DNA of 64,000 nucleotides from Pseudomonas sp. UBA2684 (GTDB lineage Bacteria; Pseudomonadota; Gammaproteobacteria; Pseudomonadales; Pseudomonadaceae). The position numbers were made by a program, and so were the translations under genes. The stretch spans positions 1 through 64,000 of the forward strand of contig DELY01000026.1 of assembly GCA_002354655.1 (NCBI GenBank), given 5' to 3'. Shown here in pieces: positions 1-8,473 of the stretch; the first letter of the stretch is position 1, and the number at the start of each line of letters is the position of its first letter. A model generated the notes under the pieces. The model did no database searches and had not been told where the DNA came from. It saw only the letters and a program-made list of their open reading frames with translations.

Positions 1-256
1 AACCTATTTCAGGACTAGACACGGCCAGGGATGAACTGTTGTCGATGCGACAGCTTTTTTCACCAGTCCGACAGCCTGACCTGTGTCAGTGCCGCTGCTG
101 CGTCAATTTCGTTAGGCTTGCAACTATTAGCGCCTGCTCCGCCACAAGCGGCTCAGGGTGCTGCAGTGGCCCCGCTTAACCGGCTGGGTGACGTTTCCCC
201 CGATCCATCGGGAAACCCTCGGAACTTTTAACTTTCTGCCTGTGGTATTCCCTTCT
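1..256 (+). other. Leader region upstream of brnQ, no gene seen
   Basis: No convincing gene is visible here; a 66-codon open frame at 31-231 has no recognisable similarity and no clear ribosome binding site. A dyad at 193-216 (GTTTCC ... GGAAAC, with inner CGAT/ATCG arms) lies about 40 nt before the brnQ start. It could form a leader hairpin, but no regulatory class can be named from the sequence. Confidence 0.4.
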
Positions 257-1570
257 ATGACTCGTTTGAAAGGCTCGGATCTCCTGGCCCTCGGCTTTAT
301 GACGTTTGCGCTGTTTCTCGGCGCCGGCAACATCATTTTTCCGCCCAGCGCCGGTATGGCGGCGGGTGAAAACATCGGCCTGGCGGCGTTGGGCTTTCTG
401 CTTACGGGCGTTGGCTTGCCGTTGTTGACCATCGTCGCCCTGGCGCGCGTGGGTGGTGGCATGGCGCTGCTCACCGCGCCGCTGGGCAAGCGCGCCGGCG
501 TGCTGTTTGCGGTCGCGGTTTACCTGGCCATCGGCCCGCTATTTGCCACGCCGCGCACCGCAGTGGTGTCGTTCGAAATGGGTGTGGCGCCGTTCAGCGG
601 AAACAGCAGCGCGGCGTTGCTGCTTTACACCCTGGCCTACTTTGCCGCAGTGCTATTCCTGTCCCTCAATCCTGGGCAACTGGTGGACCGCATTGGCAAG
701 TACATCACCCCGGTGCTGTTGGCGGCGCTGTTGGTATTGGGCGGCGCTGCGCTGCTGGTTCCGGCAGGCGAGATCGGCCAGGTTTCGCCGGATTACCAGA
801 GCGCGCCATTTGTGCAGGGTTTCTTGCAGGGCTACCTGACCATGGATACCCTCGGCGCGCTGGTGTTTGGCATCGTGATTGCCACAGCGATTCGTGACCA
901 TGGCGTGACCGATGGCAAGCTGATTACCCGTTACTCGGTAATTGCCGGCCTGATCGCTGCGGTTGGCTTGTCGTTGGTTTATCTGGCGCTGTTCTACCTC
1001 GGTGCAACCAGCCAGGGGATTGCTGGTGAAGCGCAGAATGGCGTGCAGATTCTTACCGCCTATGTGCAGCATACCTTCGGCACTGCCGGCAGCCTGCTAC
1101 TGGCCGTGGTGATTACCCTGGCCTGCCTGACCACGGCTGTGGGTCTGTTGACCGCTTGCGGTGAGTTCTTCAGCAGCTTGTTGCCGGTTTCCTACCGCGC
1201 GGTGGTGATCACCTTCGGTCTGTTCAGCCTGCTGGTCGCCAACCAGGGGCTGACCCAGTTGATCAGCTTCTCGATTCCGGTACTGATCGGTTTGTACCCG
1301 CTGGCCATCGTACTGGTGGCGCTGAGTCTGCTGGATTATCTATGGTGTTCGTCAGCGCGAGTATTCCGCCCGGTGATGGCCGTGACCCTGGTGTTTGGTC
1401 TGGTTGACGGGATTGCCGCAGCTGGTGGCAAGGCCCTGATCCCGAGCTTCTTCAGCCAATTGCCATTGGCGGACCAGAGCCTCGGCTGGTTGTTGCCTGT
1501 GCTGCTGACCTTGGTCCTGGCTGTTGTGGTGGACCGCGTGCTGGGTGCGCCGAAAACCGCCGCAGCCTAA
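257..1570 (+). CDS. brnQ: Branched-chain amino acid:cation symporter BrnQ (LIVCS family)
   Basis: This is an inner-membrane carrier that imports leucine, isoleucine and valine with a cation. The 437-residue protein has about twelve hydrophobic segments and opens with the family signature around residues 20-33 (FLGAGNIIFPPSAG). The ATG at 257 is chosen because the protein then begins MTRLKGSDLLALGFM, the usual BrnQ N-terminus; the frame stays open upstream, but the added residues are not membrane-like. The length is normal for the family. It stands alone, followed by a strong intrinsic terminator. The family assignment is secure; exact substrate preference is known only from relatives. Confidence 0.95.
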   Translation: MTRLKGSDLLALGFMTFALFLGAGNIIFPPSAGMAAGENIGLAALGFLLTGVGLPLLTIVALARVGGGMALLTAPLGKRAGVLFAVAVYLAIGPLFATPRTAVVSFEMGVAPFSGNSSAALLLYTLAYFAAVLFLSLNPGQLVDRIGKYITPVLLAALLVLGGAALLVPAGEIGQVSPDYQSAPFVQGFLQGYLTMDTLGALVFGIVIATAIRDHGVTDGKLITRYSVIAGLIAAVGLSLVYLALFYLGATSQGIAGEAQNGVQILTAYVQHTFGTAGSLLLAVVITLACLTTAVGLLTACGEFFSSLLPVSYRAVVITFGLFSLLVANQGLTQLISFSIPVLIGLYPLAIVLVALSLLDYLWCSSARVFRPVMAVTLVFGLVDGIAAAGGKALIPSFFSQLPLADQSLGWLLPVLLTLVLAVVVDRVLGAPKTAAA

Positions 1571-1588
1571 GTTCTGTTGTTTACCCCA

Positions 1589-1613
1589 GGCCGCTCACTG
1601 AGCGGCCTTTTTG
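1589..1613 (+). terminator. Intrinsic terminator of brnQ
   Basis: A perfect 8-bp stem GGCCGCTC/GAGCGGCC with a three-base ACT loop is followed by TTTTTG, 19 nt after the brnQ stop. Confidence 0.85.
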
Positions 1614-1670
1614 TTGGCCAGCTGAAAGCCAGGCCTGGCTATAATCGGCGCAGGCTAACAAGGAGTCTCC

Positions 1671-2405
1671 ATGCCGATCAGTGACTATTACCTGCCGCAC
1701 CTGCTTGCCGTTATCTGGTTCGTGATCTGTTGGGGAGGCTACACCCGTTATGCGCAAGCCAAGGGGCGCACCACGCCGTGCCTGGCCAGCGTGCTGCACC
1801 TGTATCGCGAGGACTGGATGCGCCGTATGTTGCTGCGCGACAACCGCATCGCCGACGCCAATGTGATCGGCAACCTGGAGCGCAATGCGTCCTTCTTCGC
1901 CTCCAGCACCCTGATTATCCTCGCCGGTATTCTCACCGTGCTTGGCGCGTCCGATCGCGCGGTATCGCTGCTGGCTGATCTGCCATTCGTGCAGGCCGCC
2001 AGTCGCGAGATGTCTGAGGTCAAGCTGCTGTGCCTGGGGGTGGTGTTCGTCTACGCCTTCTTCACCTTCAGCTGGTGCATGCGTCAGTACAACTTCGCCG
2101 CGGTACTGGTGGGCTCGGCACCGATGATTGGCGAGCGGCATGTCACCGAACAGGAGCGCAAGGCTTTTGCAGAACGCACCGCGCGGGTGATCTCGATGGC
2201 CGCCAACCAGTTCAACCAGGGTTTGCGCGCGTATTACTTCGGCATGTCGACGCTGGCCTGGTTTATCAATCCATGGTTTTTCATGCTGGTCAGCGCAGGT
2301 GTTGTATTGGTGTTGTACCGCCGCGAGTTTCATTCCGACGTGTTGGAAGTGATGGTCTACACCCAGACTCCGGCGTTTGAGCCGAGCAAGGAGAAACACG
2401 AATGA
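1671..2405 (+). CDS. DUF599 family integral membrane protein
   Basis: This 244-residue protein belongs to the DUF599 family, whose function is unknown. Four hydrophobic segments are visible near residues 7-24, 75-95, 115-135 and 190-215, with a charged stretch containing YREDWMRRML after the first. The start follows AAGGAGTCTCC, a near-ideal ribosome binding site. Its stop overlaps the start of the MAPEG gene (ATGA), so the two are probably one operon. The family call rests on the conserved N-terminal pattern and topology; no biochemical role can be inferred. Confidence 0.8.
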   Translation: MPISDYYLPHLLAVIWFVICWGGYTRYAQAKGRTTPCLASVLHLYREDWMRRMLLRDNRIADANVIGNLERNASFFASSTLIILAGILTVLGASDRAVSLLADLPFVQAASREMSEVKLLCLGVVFVYAFFTFSWCMRQYNFAAVLVGSAPMIGERHVTEQERKAFAERTARVISMAANQFNQGLRAYYFGMSTLAWFINPWFFMLVSAGVVLVLYRREFHSDVLEVMVYTQTPAFEPSKEKHE

Positions 2406-2794
2406 GCTTGCCGTTTTGGTGCATCTTGATCAGCGCAGTATTGATTTTTATCGCCAAGGCTCCTGTGGCCAAGGCCATGGCGAAGGAGGGTGATGGGCAT
2501 TACGACAACCATCATCCGCGTGCTCAACAGGCCCGGCTGACGGGGTTCGGCGCGCGAGCCTTGGCCGCTCACTTGAACAGTTTCGAAGCGTTCCCGTTGT
2601 TTGCCGTGGGCGTGTTGATGGCCCATGTCACGCAAACGCACGGCGTGCTGGTGGATGTGCTCGCCGTGACCTTCGTGATCGCGCGGGTGCTGTATCTGCT
2701 GTGCTATTGGGCCGATCTGCATTGGCAGCGCAGTCTGGTGTGGGTGGTGGGGTTGCTGTGCAGTCTGTTGTTGATGCTCACGCCTGCGATGTAA
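2402..2794 (+). CDS. MAPEG family membrane protein
   Basis: This is a 130-residue, four-helix membrane protein of the MAPEG superfamily (membrane-associated proteins in eicosanoid and glutathione metabolism). Bacterial members of this length are mostly uncharacterised. The central segment around residues 38-58 (RARALAAHLNSFEAFPLF-like) carries the conserved Asn-x-x-Glu pattern seen in the family. It overlaps the DUF599 gene by four bases and is followed by a bidirectional terminator. Confidence 0.82.
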   Translation: MSLPFWCILISAVLIFIAKAPVAKAMAKEGDGHYDNHHPRAQQARLTGFGARALAAHLNSFEAFPLFAVGVLMAHVTQTHGVLVDVLAVTFVIARVLYLLCYWADLHWQRSLVWVVGLLCSLLLMLTPAM

Positions 2795-2807
2795 GCACGG
2801 CACAAAC

Positions 2808-2836
2808 AACAAGGCCCGCATGCTGCGGGCCTTGTT
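2808..2836. terminator. Bidirectional terminator between convergent genes
   Basis: The stem AAGGCCCGCA/TGCGGGCCTT with a TGC loop (2811-2833) extends by flanking AAC/GTT. It lies between the MAPEG gene (plus) and the lipoprotein gene (minus), so it can serve both strands, although the T tracts are short. Confidence 0.75.
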
Positions 2837-2851
2837 ATTCAAGCGAGACGG

Positions 2852-3148
2852 TTACTGACCTTCAACAGCATCTTTTACTTCATCACCCGCGTCTTCGACG
2901 GCGTCTGCGGCATCGTCCGCAGCGTCTTCAATTTTCTCGCCGGTGGTAGGTTCGGTACCCATCACTTCATCGGCTTTCTGCTCGATAGCATCACCCGCAT
3001 CTTCAGCAGCGTCACCCATGGACTCGGCAGCTTCCGAAATAGACTCCTTAGCGGATTCCATTTTGTCTTCCGGGGTTTTCTCGCAAGCCGCAAGGCCTAC
3101 TACAGCAGCGAGAAGCAGGGCATAAGTAAATGGTTTTTGCACGGTCAA
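2852..3148 (-). CDS. Small acidic Ala-rich lipoprotein
   Basis: This 98-residue secreted lipoprotein starts MTVQKPFTYALLLAAVVGLAAC; the lipobox L-A-A-C puts the lipidated cysteine at residue 22. The mature part is dominated by Ala, Asp and Glu in a roughly heptad-like pattern (repeated A-A-E/D-D-A and D-A-V/I-E units), which suggests an amphipathic helix or coiled coil in the envelope. A good AAGGAG precedes the start. Many pseudomonads have such proteins and the function is unknown. It is monocistronic and convergent with the MAPEG gene. Confidence 0.82.
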   Translation of the reverse strand: MTVQKPFTYALLLAAVVGLAACEKTPEDKMESAKESISEAAESMGDAAEDAGDAIEQKADEVMGTEPTTGEKIEDAADDAADAVEDAGDEVKDAVEGQ

Positions 3149-3331
3149 TACTCCTTGTAGATGTCGTTATTGCTGGGTTTCCCCAAGCATGGCTCTTTGA
3201 GCACTGTCAATTCGACGAAGTTCCCTGCGAATTGCTCGAAAGTATTCAAGACGCAGCCGCTGCGATGTGCTGCTTGAGCTGCGAAACGCTATGATGCGCG
3301 CCCTTTGTGCAGTTGTCATGGGACTGAATCG

Positions 3332-3808
3332 ATGAGTGAAACCCTCATGTATGAGCGGGCGCAGCGCTTTTTGACGGCCTTGCGCCATTGTCAGGTGCTC
3401 GGTATGCAGGTCCACAGTGCCGATCCGCAGGGCTTGACCCTGCGTTTGCCCTACAGCCAGCACATCATCGGTAACCCGCAAACCGGGGTGATTCACGGCG
3501 GGGCGATCACCACCTTGATGGACACCACCTGCGGTATTTCCACGGTATGCGTGCTGCCTGAGTTCGAGATTTGCCCAACGCTCGATCTGCGCATCGACTA
3601 CATGCACCCGGCCGAGCCGCACAAAGACGTGTTCGGTTTCGCCGAATGCTACCGGGTTACCCCCAATATCATCTTCACCCGCGGTTACGCCTACCAGGAC
3701 GATCCGGCGCAACCGATCGCCCATGTCGTCGGTGCCTTTATGCGCATGGGCAAGGGCGCTCAGGGCGATAAAGGTCTCAAGCACGATATTCAAGGCGGTG
3801 GCGCATGA
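3332..3808 (+). CDS. PaaI family hotdog thioesterase
   Basis: A predicted acyl-CoA thioesterase of 158 residues with a single hotdog fold. The motif VIHGGAITTLMDTTCG near residues 52-67 holds the HGG turn and the Asp on the central helix used for thioester hydrolysis in PaaI-like enzymes. The ATG at 3332 gives the usual MSETLMYERAQ start; a few upstream codons are also open but lack a ribosome binding site. The stop overlaps the start of a second hotdog gene (ATGA), so the pair probably acts or assembles together. The substrate is unknown. Confidence 0.85.
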   Translation: MSETLMYERAQRFLTALRHCQVLGMQVHSADPQGLTLRLPYSQHIIGNPQTGVIHGGAITTLMDTTCGISTVCVLPEFEICPTLDLRIDYMHPAEPHKDVFGFAECYRVTPNIIFTRGYAYQDDPAQPIAHVVGAFMRMGKGAQGDKGLKHDIQGGGA

Positions 3809-4251
3809 GCGGCCTGAACCTCAACCAGTTGGTCCGCGAGGCCCACGAAAAGAACGACTACGATTCACTGATCAGCCTGATTCCCTACGCCAAGCTGCTC
3901 GGTATCGAATGCCTACGGCTGGGCGACGACATGGTTTTTCGCCTGCCAGCGAACAAAGACAGTATCGGTAATCCGATCCTGCCGGCGATTCATGGCGGGG
4001 TGATCGCCGGTTTCATGGAGCATGCCGCCATGCTGCATCTATTGATGTTCATGGGCACCCCACATTTGCCGAAAATCATCGACTTCTCGATAGATTACCT
4101 GCGCGCCGGTCATTATCGTGACACCTATGCCCAGTGCCAGGTGTGGCGGCAAGGTCGCCGCGTCGCCAACGTGGCCATCACGGCCTGGCAAACCAAGCAA
4201 ACCGAGCCGATTGCCACGGCCCGTGCGCACTTCAAGGTCGACGAGCCTTAA
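3805..4251 (+). CDS. PaaI family hotdog thioesterase, second copy of tandem pair
   Basis: This 148-residue hotdog protein is translationally coupled to the preceding one. The family turn is AIHGGVIAGFMEHAAM; the acidic residue after the HGG turn is Glu rather than the Asp of its neighbour. The two proteins are only distantly alike, which fits an old duplication or a heteromeric enzyme. The substrate is not predictable. The next gene starts 29 nt downstream and may belong to the same transcript. Confidence 0.83.
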   Translation: MSGLNLNQLVREAHEKNDYDSLISLIPYAKLLGIECLRLGDDMVFRLPANKDSIGNPILPAIHGGVIAGFMEHAAMLHLLMFMGTPHLPKIIDFSIDYLRAGHYRDTYAQCQVWRQGRRVANVAITAWQTKQTEPIATARAHFKVDEP

Positions 4252-4280
4252 GCCTCGGCCTACGTATTAAGGAACTGTGA

Positions 4281-5537
4281 ATGGATGCGTTGCTGATCCT
4301 CGGTGGCTTGCTGCTGATTCTCGCCGGCTTGGTCTGGTTGGTCATGCGGGCTTTCAGTACCAGCCTGCTGTGGGGCTGCGCCAGCCTGTTACCGCCCTTG
4401 ACGTTGTTCTATGTGCTGCGCCATTGGCGCTCCGCGCGCCAGGCGGTGGGCCTCAGTGCCTTGGGTTTTATTCCGCTGATTGTCGGTTTGACCTTGCTCG
4501 CCAGCCAGGACTCGCAACGCCTGGCGGCCATTCTCAGCCTGCAGTGGCTGAAACCCGAGGTGCAGGCGCCGGCGGAGTTGGCCATCGAGTTGCACGGCGA
4601 GCTGAATGGCCAGCCGTTTGCGCCGCAACAAGGCGAGCTGATTGACGGAGTGCTCAGCCTGCGCGAAGGGCAGGATTTCTTTGCCCGGCGCGAGGTCGTG
4701 ATCCGCCTGCCGCAGCCGGTGAGCGGGGCGCTGCGGCTGGATGTCCTGCCCGGCGATGCGCAGCCGTTGCCCGAGGTCGAAGTCAGTTGGTTGCTGCCCG
4801 AGCAGGAATTGCCCGAGGCGCGGCGCTTGAGCCACGGTTACACCCTGCACCTGAACTTGCAGCCGCTGGCACCGAACAAGCTGGTCGGCGATTTTCACCT
4901 GGTACTGCCGCCGCAATTCAAGACCACCCTGAGCGGCAAGGTCGAGCTGTTCAGCGATGGCCTGCGTTACCGCGATGGCCGGGTTGATCGGCATGTCGAT
5001 TCGCCCGATACCGTGGCCCATGTCATCGAAGACTATTTGCAGCGGCGTTTCGCCACCCGCGCGGTGCAACTCAGCGAACTGCCGGTGTTGGCGCTGCCGG
5101 CCGAGAGCCTGGACGTGCAGGTCCAGGCGCGCATCAATGGTCAGTTGCAGCGCCTGCCGATCCTCTTGGAGAAGAGCGATGCACGGGGCTGGACGGTGCA
5201 CGCGGACCGTTTCCCGGCATTGGCCGCCGTGCCCAGCGTACCGCTGGCGGGGTCGCCAGTCGCCGCCACGGCCAGTGCAGAGAGCAGCGAGCGGCAGAGC
5301 CGTCCGCTGGATCGGCGTCTGCGCTTCAGCCTGGAAGGTTTGCTGCGCAGCCCCAGCCGCTATCAAAATCTGAGCATGCGCGTGTCGACCGAGCGGGGCA
5401 GCAGCGCCGAAGGGCGTTTCCAGGGGATCGACCCCGAGGGCCGCATCATCCTGCGCCAACGGATGAGCGGGCAGGGCATGGTCAGCTACACCCTGCGGCC
5501 TGAGGAAGTCAGCAAAATCGAGCTACTGGAGCCCTGA
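4281..5537 (+). CDS. Conserved membrane-anchored protein of unknown function
   Basis: A 418-residue protein with two or three hydrophobic segments in the first 75 residues, then a long beta-rich hydrophilic region. I do not recognise a catalytic motif. The C-terminal 70 residues (RLRFSLEGLLRSPSRYQNL ... EEVSKIELLEP) form a separate basic module that looks like a small regulatory or binding domain; near residue 330 an Ala/Ser-rich linker separates the two parts. The start at 4281 follows AAGGAACTGTGA. The gene sits between the thioesterase pair and htpG. Confidence 0.75.
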   Translation: MDALLILGGLLLILAGLVWLVMRAFSTSLLWGCASLLPPLTLFYVLRHWRSARQAVGLSALGFIPLIVGLTLLASQDSQRLAAILSLQWLKPEVQAPAELAIELHGELNGQPFAPQQGELIDGVLSLREGQDFFARREVVIRLPQPVSGALRLDVLPGDAQPLPEVEVSWLLPEQELPEARRLSHGYTLHLNLQPLAPNKLVGDFHLVLPPQFKTTLSGKVELFSDGLRYRDGRVDRHVDSPDTVAHVIEDYLQRRFATRAVQLSELPVLALPAESLDVQVQARINGQLQRLPILLEKSDARGWTVHADRFPALAAVPSVPLAGSPVAATASAESSERQSRPLDRRLRFSLEGLLRSPSRYQNLSMRVSTERGSSAEGRFQGIDPEGRIILRQRMSGQGMVSYTLRPEEVSKIELLEP

Positions 5538-5561
5538 GCGCGCTTGAGTTGCCAGCAACTA

Positions 5562-5589
5562 CTTGAAATCCCACTGATTGCCCCCACCT
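5562..5589 (+). promoter_or_regulatory. Sigma-32 (RpoH)-type heat-shock promoter of htpG
   Basis: CTTGAAA at 5562-5568, a 13-nt spacer and CCCCACCT at 5582-5589 closely match the RpoH consensus (CTTGAAA, 13-14 nt, CCCCATnT). The distance to the htpG start (5641) and the identity of that gene, a classic heat-shock gene, support the call. Read by eye. Confidence 0.78.
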
Positions 5590-5640
5590 GTATGACATCC
5601 GTCGCGCTGCGGCTTAGTCAACCATGTGGAGTAAGAGAGC

Positions 5641-7541
5641 ATGAGTGTGGAAACTCAAAAAGAAACCCTGGGCTTCCAGACCGAGGTGAAGCAACTGCTG
5701 CACCTGATGATCCATTCGCTGTATTCGAACAAGGAAATCTTCCTTCGTGAGCTGATTTCCAACGCCTCCGATGCCACCGACAAACTGCGTTTCGAGGCGC
5801 TGGCCAAGCCTGAGCTGCTCGAAGGCGGCGCTGAGCTGAAGATCCGCGTCAGCTTCGATAAAGCAGCCAGGACCGTCACCCTCGAAGACAACGGCATCGG
5901 CATGAGCCGCGAGGATGCGATTACCCATCTGGGCACCATCGCCAAATCCGGCACCGCCGATTTCATGAAGCACCTGACCGGCGACCAGAAGAAGGACTCG
6001 CACCTGATCGGCCAGTTCGGCGTGGGTTTCTACTCGGCCTTTATCGTCGCCGACCAAGTGGATGTCTACAGCCGTCGCGCCGGTAGTCCGGCCAGCGAAG
6101 GGGTGCACTGGTCGAGCAAAGGCGAGGGCGAGTTCGAAGTCGCCACTGTCGACAAAGCCGAGCGCGGCACCCGCATCGTGCTGCACCTGAAAGCCGCCGA
6201 AGACGAGTTCGCCGACGGCTGGCGCCTGCGCACTATCATCAAGAAGTACTCCGACCATATCGCCTTGCCGATCGAGCTGCCGAAGGAATTCCACGGCGAA
6301 GAGAAGGACAAGCCAACAGAAGTCGAGTGGGAAACCGTCAACCGTGCCAGCGCCCTGTGGACCCGTGCGCGTACCGAGATCAAGGACGAGGAATACCAGG
6401 AGTTCTACAAGCACATCGGTCACGATTTCGAGAACCCGCTGAGCTGGAGCCACAACAAGGTCGAAGGCAAGCTGGAATACACCTCGCTGCTGTACACCCC
6501 GGCCCGCGCGCCGTTCGATCTGTATCAGCGCGAAGCGCCGCGTGGCCTGAAGCTTTATGTGCAGCGCGTGTTCGTGATGGACCAGGCCGAATCCTTCCTG
6601 CCGCTGTACCTGCGCTTTATCAAGGGTGTAGTTGACTCCAACGACCTGTCGCTGAACGTCTCCCGCGAGATCCTGCAGAAAGACCCGATCATCGACTCGA
6701 TGAAGTCGGCGCTAACCAAGCGCGTGCTGGACATGCTGGAAAAACTGGCGAAGAACGAGCCCGAGCAATACCAGGGCTTCTGGAAGAACTTCGGCCAGGT
6801 GCTCAAAGAAGGCCCGGCGGAAGACTTCGCCAACAAGGAAAAGATCGCCGGCTTGTTGCGCTTTGCCTCTACCGGCAGCGACGCGGGCGAGCAGACGGTT
6901 GGCCTGGCCGATTACATCGCCCGCATGCAAGAGGGCCAGGATAAGGTCTACTACCTGACCGGCGAAACCTATGCCCAGGTGAAGAACAGCCCGCACCTGG
7001 AAGTGTTCCGTAAGAAAGGTATCGAAGTGCTGCTGCTCACCGACCGTATCGACGAGTGGCTGATGAGCTACCTGACCGAGTTCGACGGCAAGCAGTTCGT
7101 CGACGTCGCTCGCGGCGACCTGGACCTCGGCAAGCTGGATTCGGAAGAAGACAAGAAGGCCCAGGAAGAAGTCGCCAAGGCCAAAGAAGGTTCGAGCGCC
7201 TGAAAGCCGCGCTGGGCGAGCAGGTGGCCGAGGTACGGGTGTCGCATCGCCTGACCGATTCGCCGGCGATTCTGGCGATTGGCGAGCAGGACCTGGGCCT
7301 GCAGATGCGCCAGATCCTCGAAGCCAGCGGGCAGAAGGTGCCGGACTCCAAGCCGATTTTCGAGTTCAACCCCAGCCATCCGCTGATCGAGAAACTCGAT
7401 GGTGAACCGGACGAAGAGCGCTTTGCCGATCTCTCGCACATCCTCTTCGACCAAGCCGCTCTGGCAGCCGGTGACAGCCTGAAAGACCCTGCGGCTTATG
7501 TGCAGCGTCTGAACAAGCTGCTGGTCGAACTCTCGGCCTGA
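5641..7541 (+). pseudogene. htpG: Chaperone HtpG (Hsp90) with a one-base frameshift
   Basis: HtpG is the bacterial Hsp90, an ATP-driven cytosolic chaperone dimer. The N-terminal GHKL ATPase domain is clear ([34 protein letters not shown]), as is the middle domain ([18 protein letters not shown]). As given, the frame stops at 7203 after 520 residues. The missing C-terminal dimerisation domain follows in the next frame to 7541 ([19 protein letters not shown] ... [10 protein letters not shown]). One extra G at about 7189-7190 (GAAGG to GAAGGG) restores a single protein of about 633 residues, the normal length. Either the gene is newly inactivated, making a 520-residue form without the dimerisation domain, or the assembly lost one base in a G run. 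The start has a GAGTAAGAGAGC leader and a heat-shock promoter upstream. Confidence 0.93.
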
Positions 7542-7555
7542 TACCTGCCGTAATG

Positions 7556-7583
7556 AAAAAAGCCCGCTGATGCGGGCTTTTTT
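7556..7583 (+). terminator. Intrinsic terminator of htpG
   Basis: AAAAAAGCCCGC, a TGAT loop and GCGGGCTTTTTT form a strong symmetric terminator just after the restored htpG stop. Its position supports 7541 as the true gene end. Confidence 0.92.
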
Positions 7584-7645
7584 CTTGGCTGTGGCGGGGT
7601 AGGCGCTACTGTTGAAGGGTTATTCATTCAACAGGAGTACGGTCG

Positions 7646-8428
7646 ATGAAAAAGTCACTTCTACCCCTGGCGCTGATGGGCCTGGTTGGCCTTGCCGAAG
7701 CCGCCGTGGTGGTCAAGCCGGTGCCTTACGAGATTGACGGCGAAGCGTTCGAGGGCTTGCTGATCTACGACGATGCGGTAACCGCAGCGCGCCCAGGTTT
7801 GTTGATGGTGCCTAATTGGCTGTGGGTTACCGAGGATTCGGCGAAGAAGGCGGCGCGTGCGGCCGGCGACAAGTACGTGGTGTTTATGGCCGACATGTAC
7901 GGCAAAGCCGTGCGGCCGACCAATGCCGATGAGGCCAAGGCCGCTGCGACCCTGGTACGCAGTGACCGACCGTTGATGCGCAAGCGTGCGCAGGCTGCCG
8001 TGGAAGTGCTCAAGGCACAAACCGCGCAGGTTGCGCTGGATGCCAGCAGGCTGGGGGCGATTGGTTTCTGCTTCGGTGGCGGCGCGGTGCTAGAACTGGC
8101 CCGCTCCGGCGCCGATCTGAAAGGCTTTGTGTCGTTTCACGGCAATCTGGATACGCCCAACCCGGCGGATGCGCAGAACATCAAGGCGCCAGTATTAGTG
8201 CTGCATGGCGCGGACGATCCGGCTGTGCCGCAGGCGCAGATCGATGGCTTTATTGCGGAAATGAAGGCGGCGAAGGCGGATTGGCAACTGGTCAGCTACG
8301 GCGGCGCGGTGCATTCGTTCACCAGTCCGGTAGCCAACGTGCCGGGGCGCAACGAATACCACCCCGTGGTGGCCGAGCGGGCGTTCACAGCCATGAACGA
8401 TTTGTTCGATGAGGTGTTCACGCAGTAG
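7646..8428 (+). CDS. Secreted dienelactone-hydrolase family protein
   Basis: A 260-residue alpha/beta-hydrolase of the dienelactone hydrolase family with an apparent Sec signal peptide (MKKSLLPLALMGLVGLAEA). The nucleophile motif is GFCFGGG with Cys142, as in true dienelactone hydrolases, followed by the acid at GADDPAVP and the catalytic His at AVHSFT. A periplasmic location is inferred from the signal, which is unusual for the cytosolic archetype. ACAGGAGTACGGTCG precedes the start. The substrate is unknown and need not be a dienelactone. The gene stands alone, convergent with the DUF4394 gene. Confidence 0.88.
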   Translation: MKKSLLPLALMGLVGLAEAAVVVKPVPYEIDGEAFEGLLIYDDAVTAARPGLLMVPNWLWVTEDSAKKAARAAGDKYVVFMADMYGKAVRPTNADEAKAAATLVRSDRPLMRKRAQAAVEVLKAQTAQVALDASRLGAIGFCFGGGAVLELARSGADLKGFVSFHGNLDTPNPADAQNIKAPVLVLHGADDPAVPQAQIDGFIAEMKAAKADWQLVSYGGAVHSFTSPVANVPGRNEYHPVVAERAFTAMNDLFDEVFTQ

Positions 8429-8436
8429 CCCTGAGC

Positions 8437-8467
8437 CAACCGGGAAGACATGAGGTCTTCCCGGTTG
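8437..8467. terminator. Hairpin between convergent genes, probable bidirectional terminator
   Basis: A perfect 13-bp stem (CAACCGGGAAGAC / GTCTTCCCGGTTG) with a five-base loop lies between the stops at 8428 and 8474. No long T tract follows on either strand, so terminator function is inferred from stem strength and position. Confidence 0.6.
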
Positions 8468-8473
8468 AGTGGC

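Noticed and set aside
31-231. 66-codon open frame before brnQ that might be a leader peptide
   Set aside because: It has no run of branched-chain amino acid codons typical of an attenuator and no good ribosome binding site.
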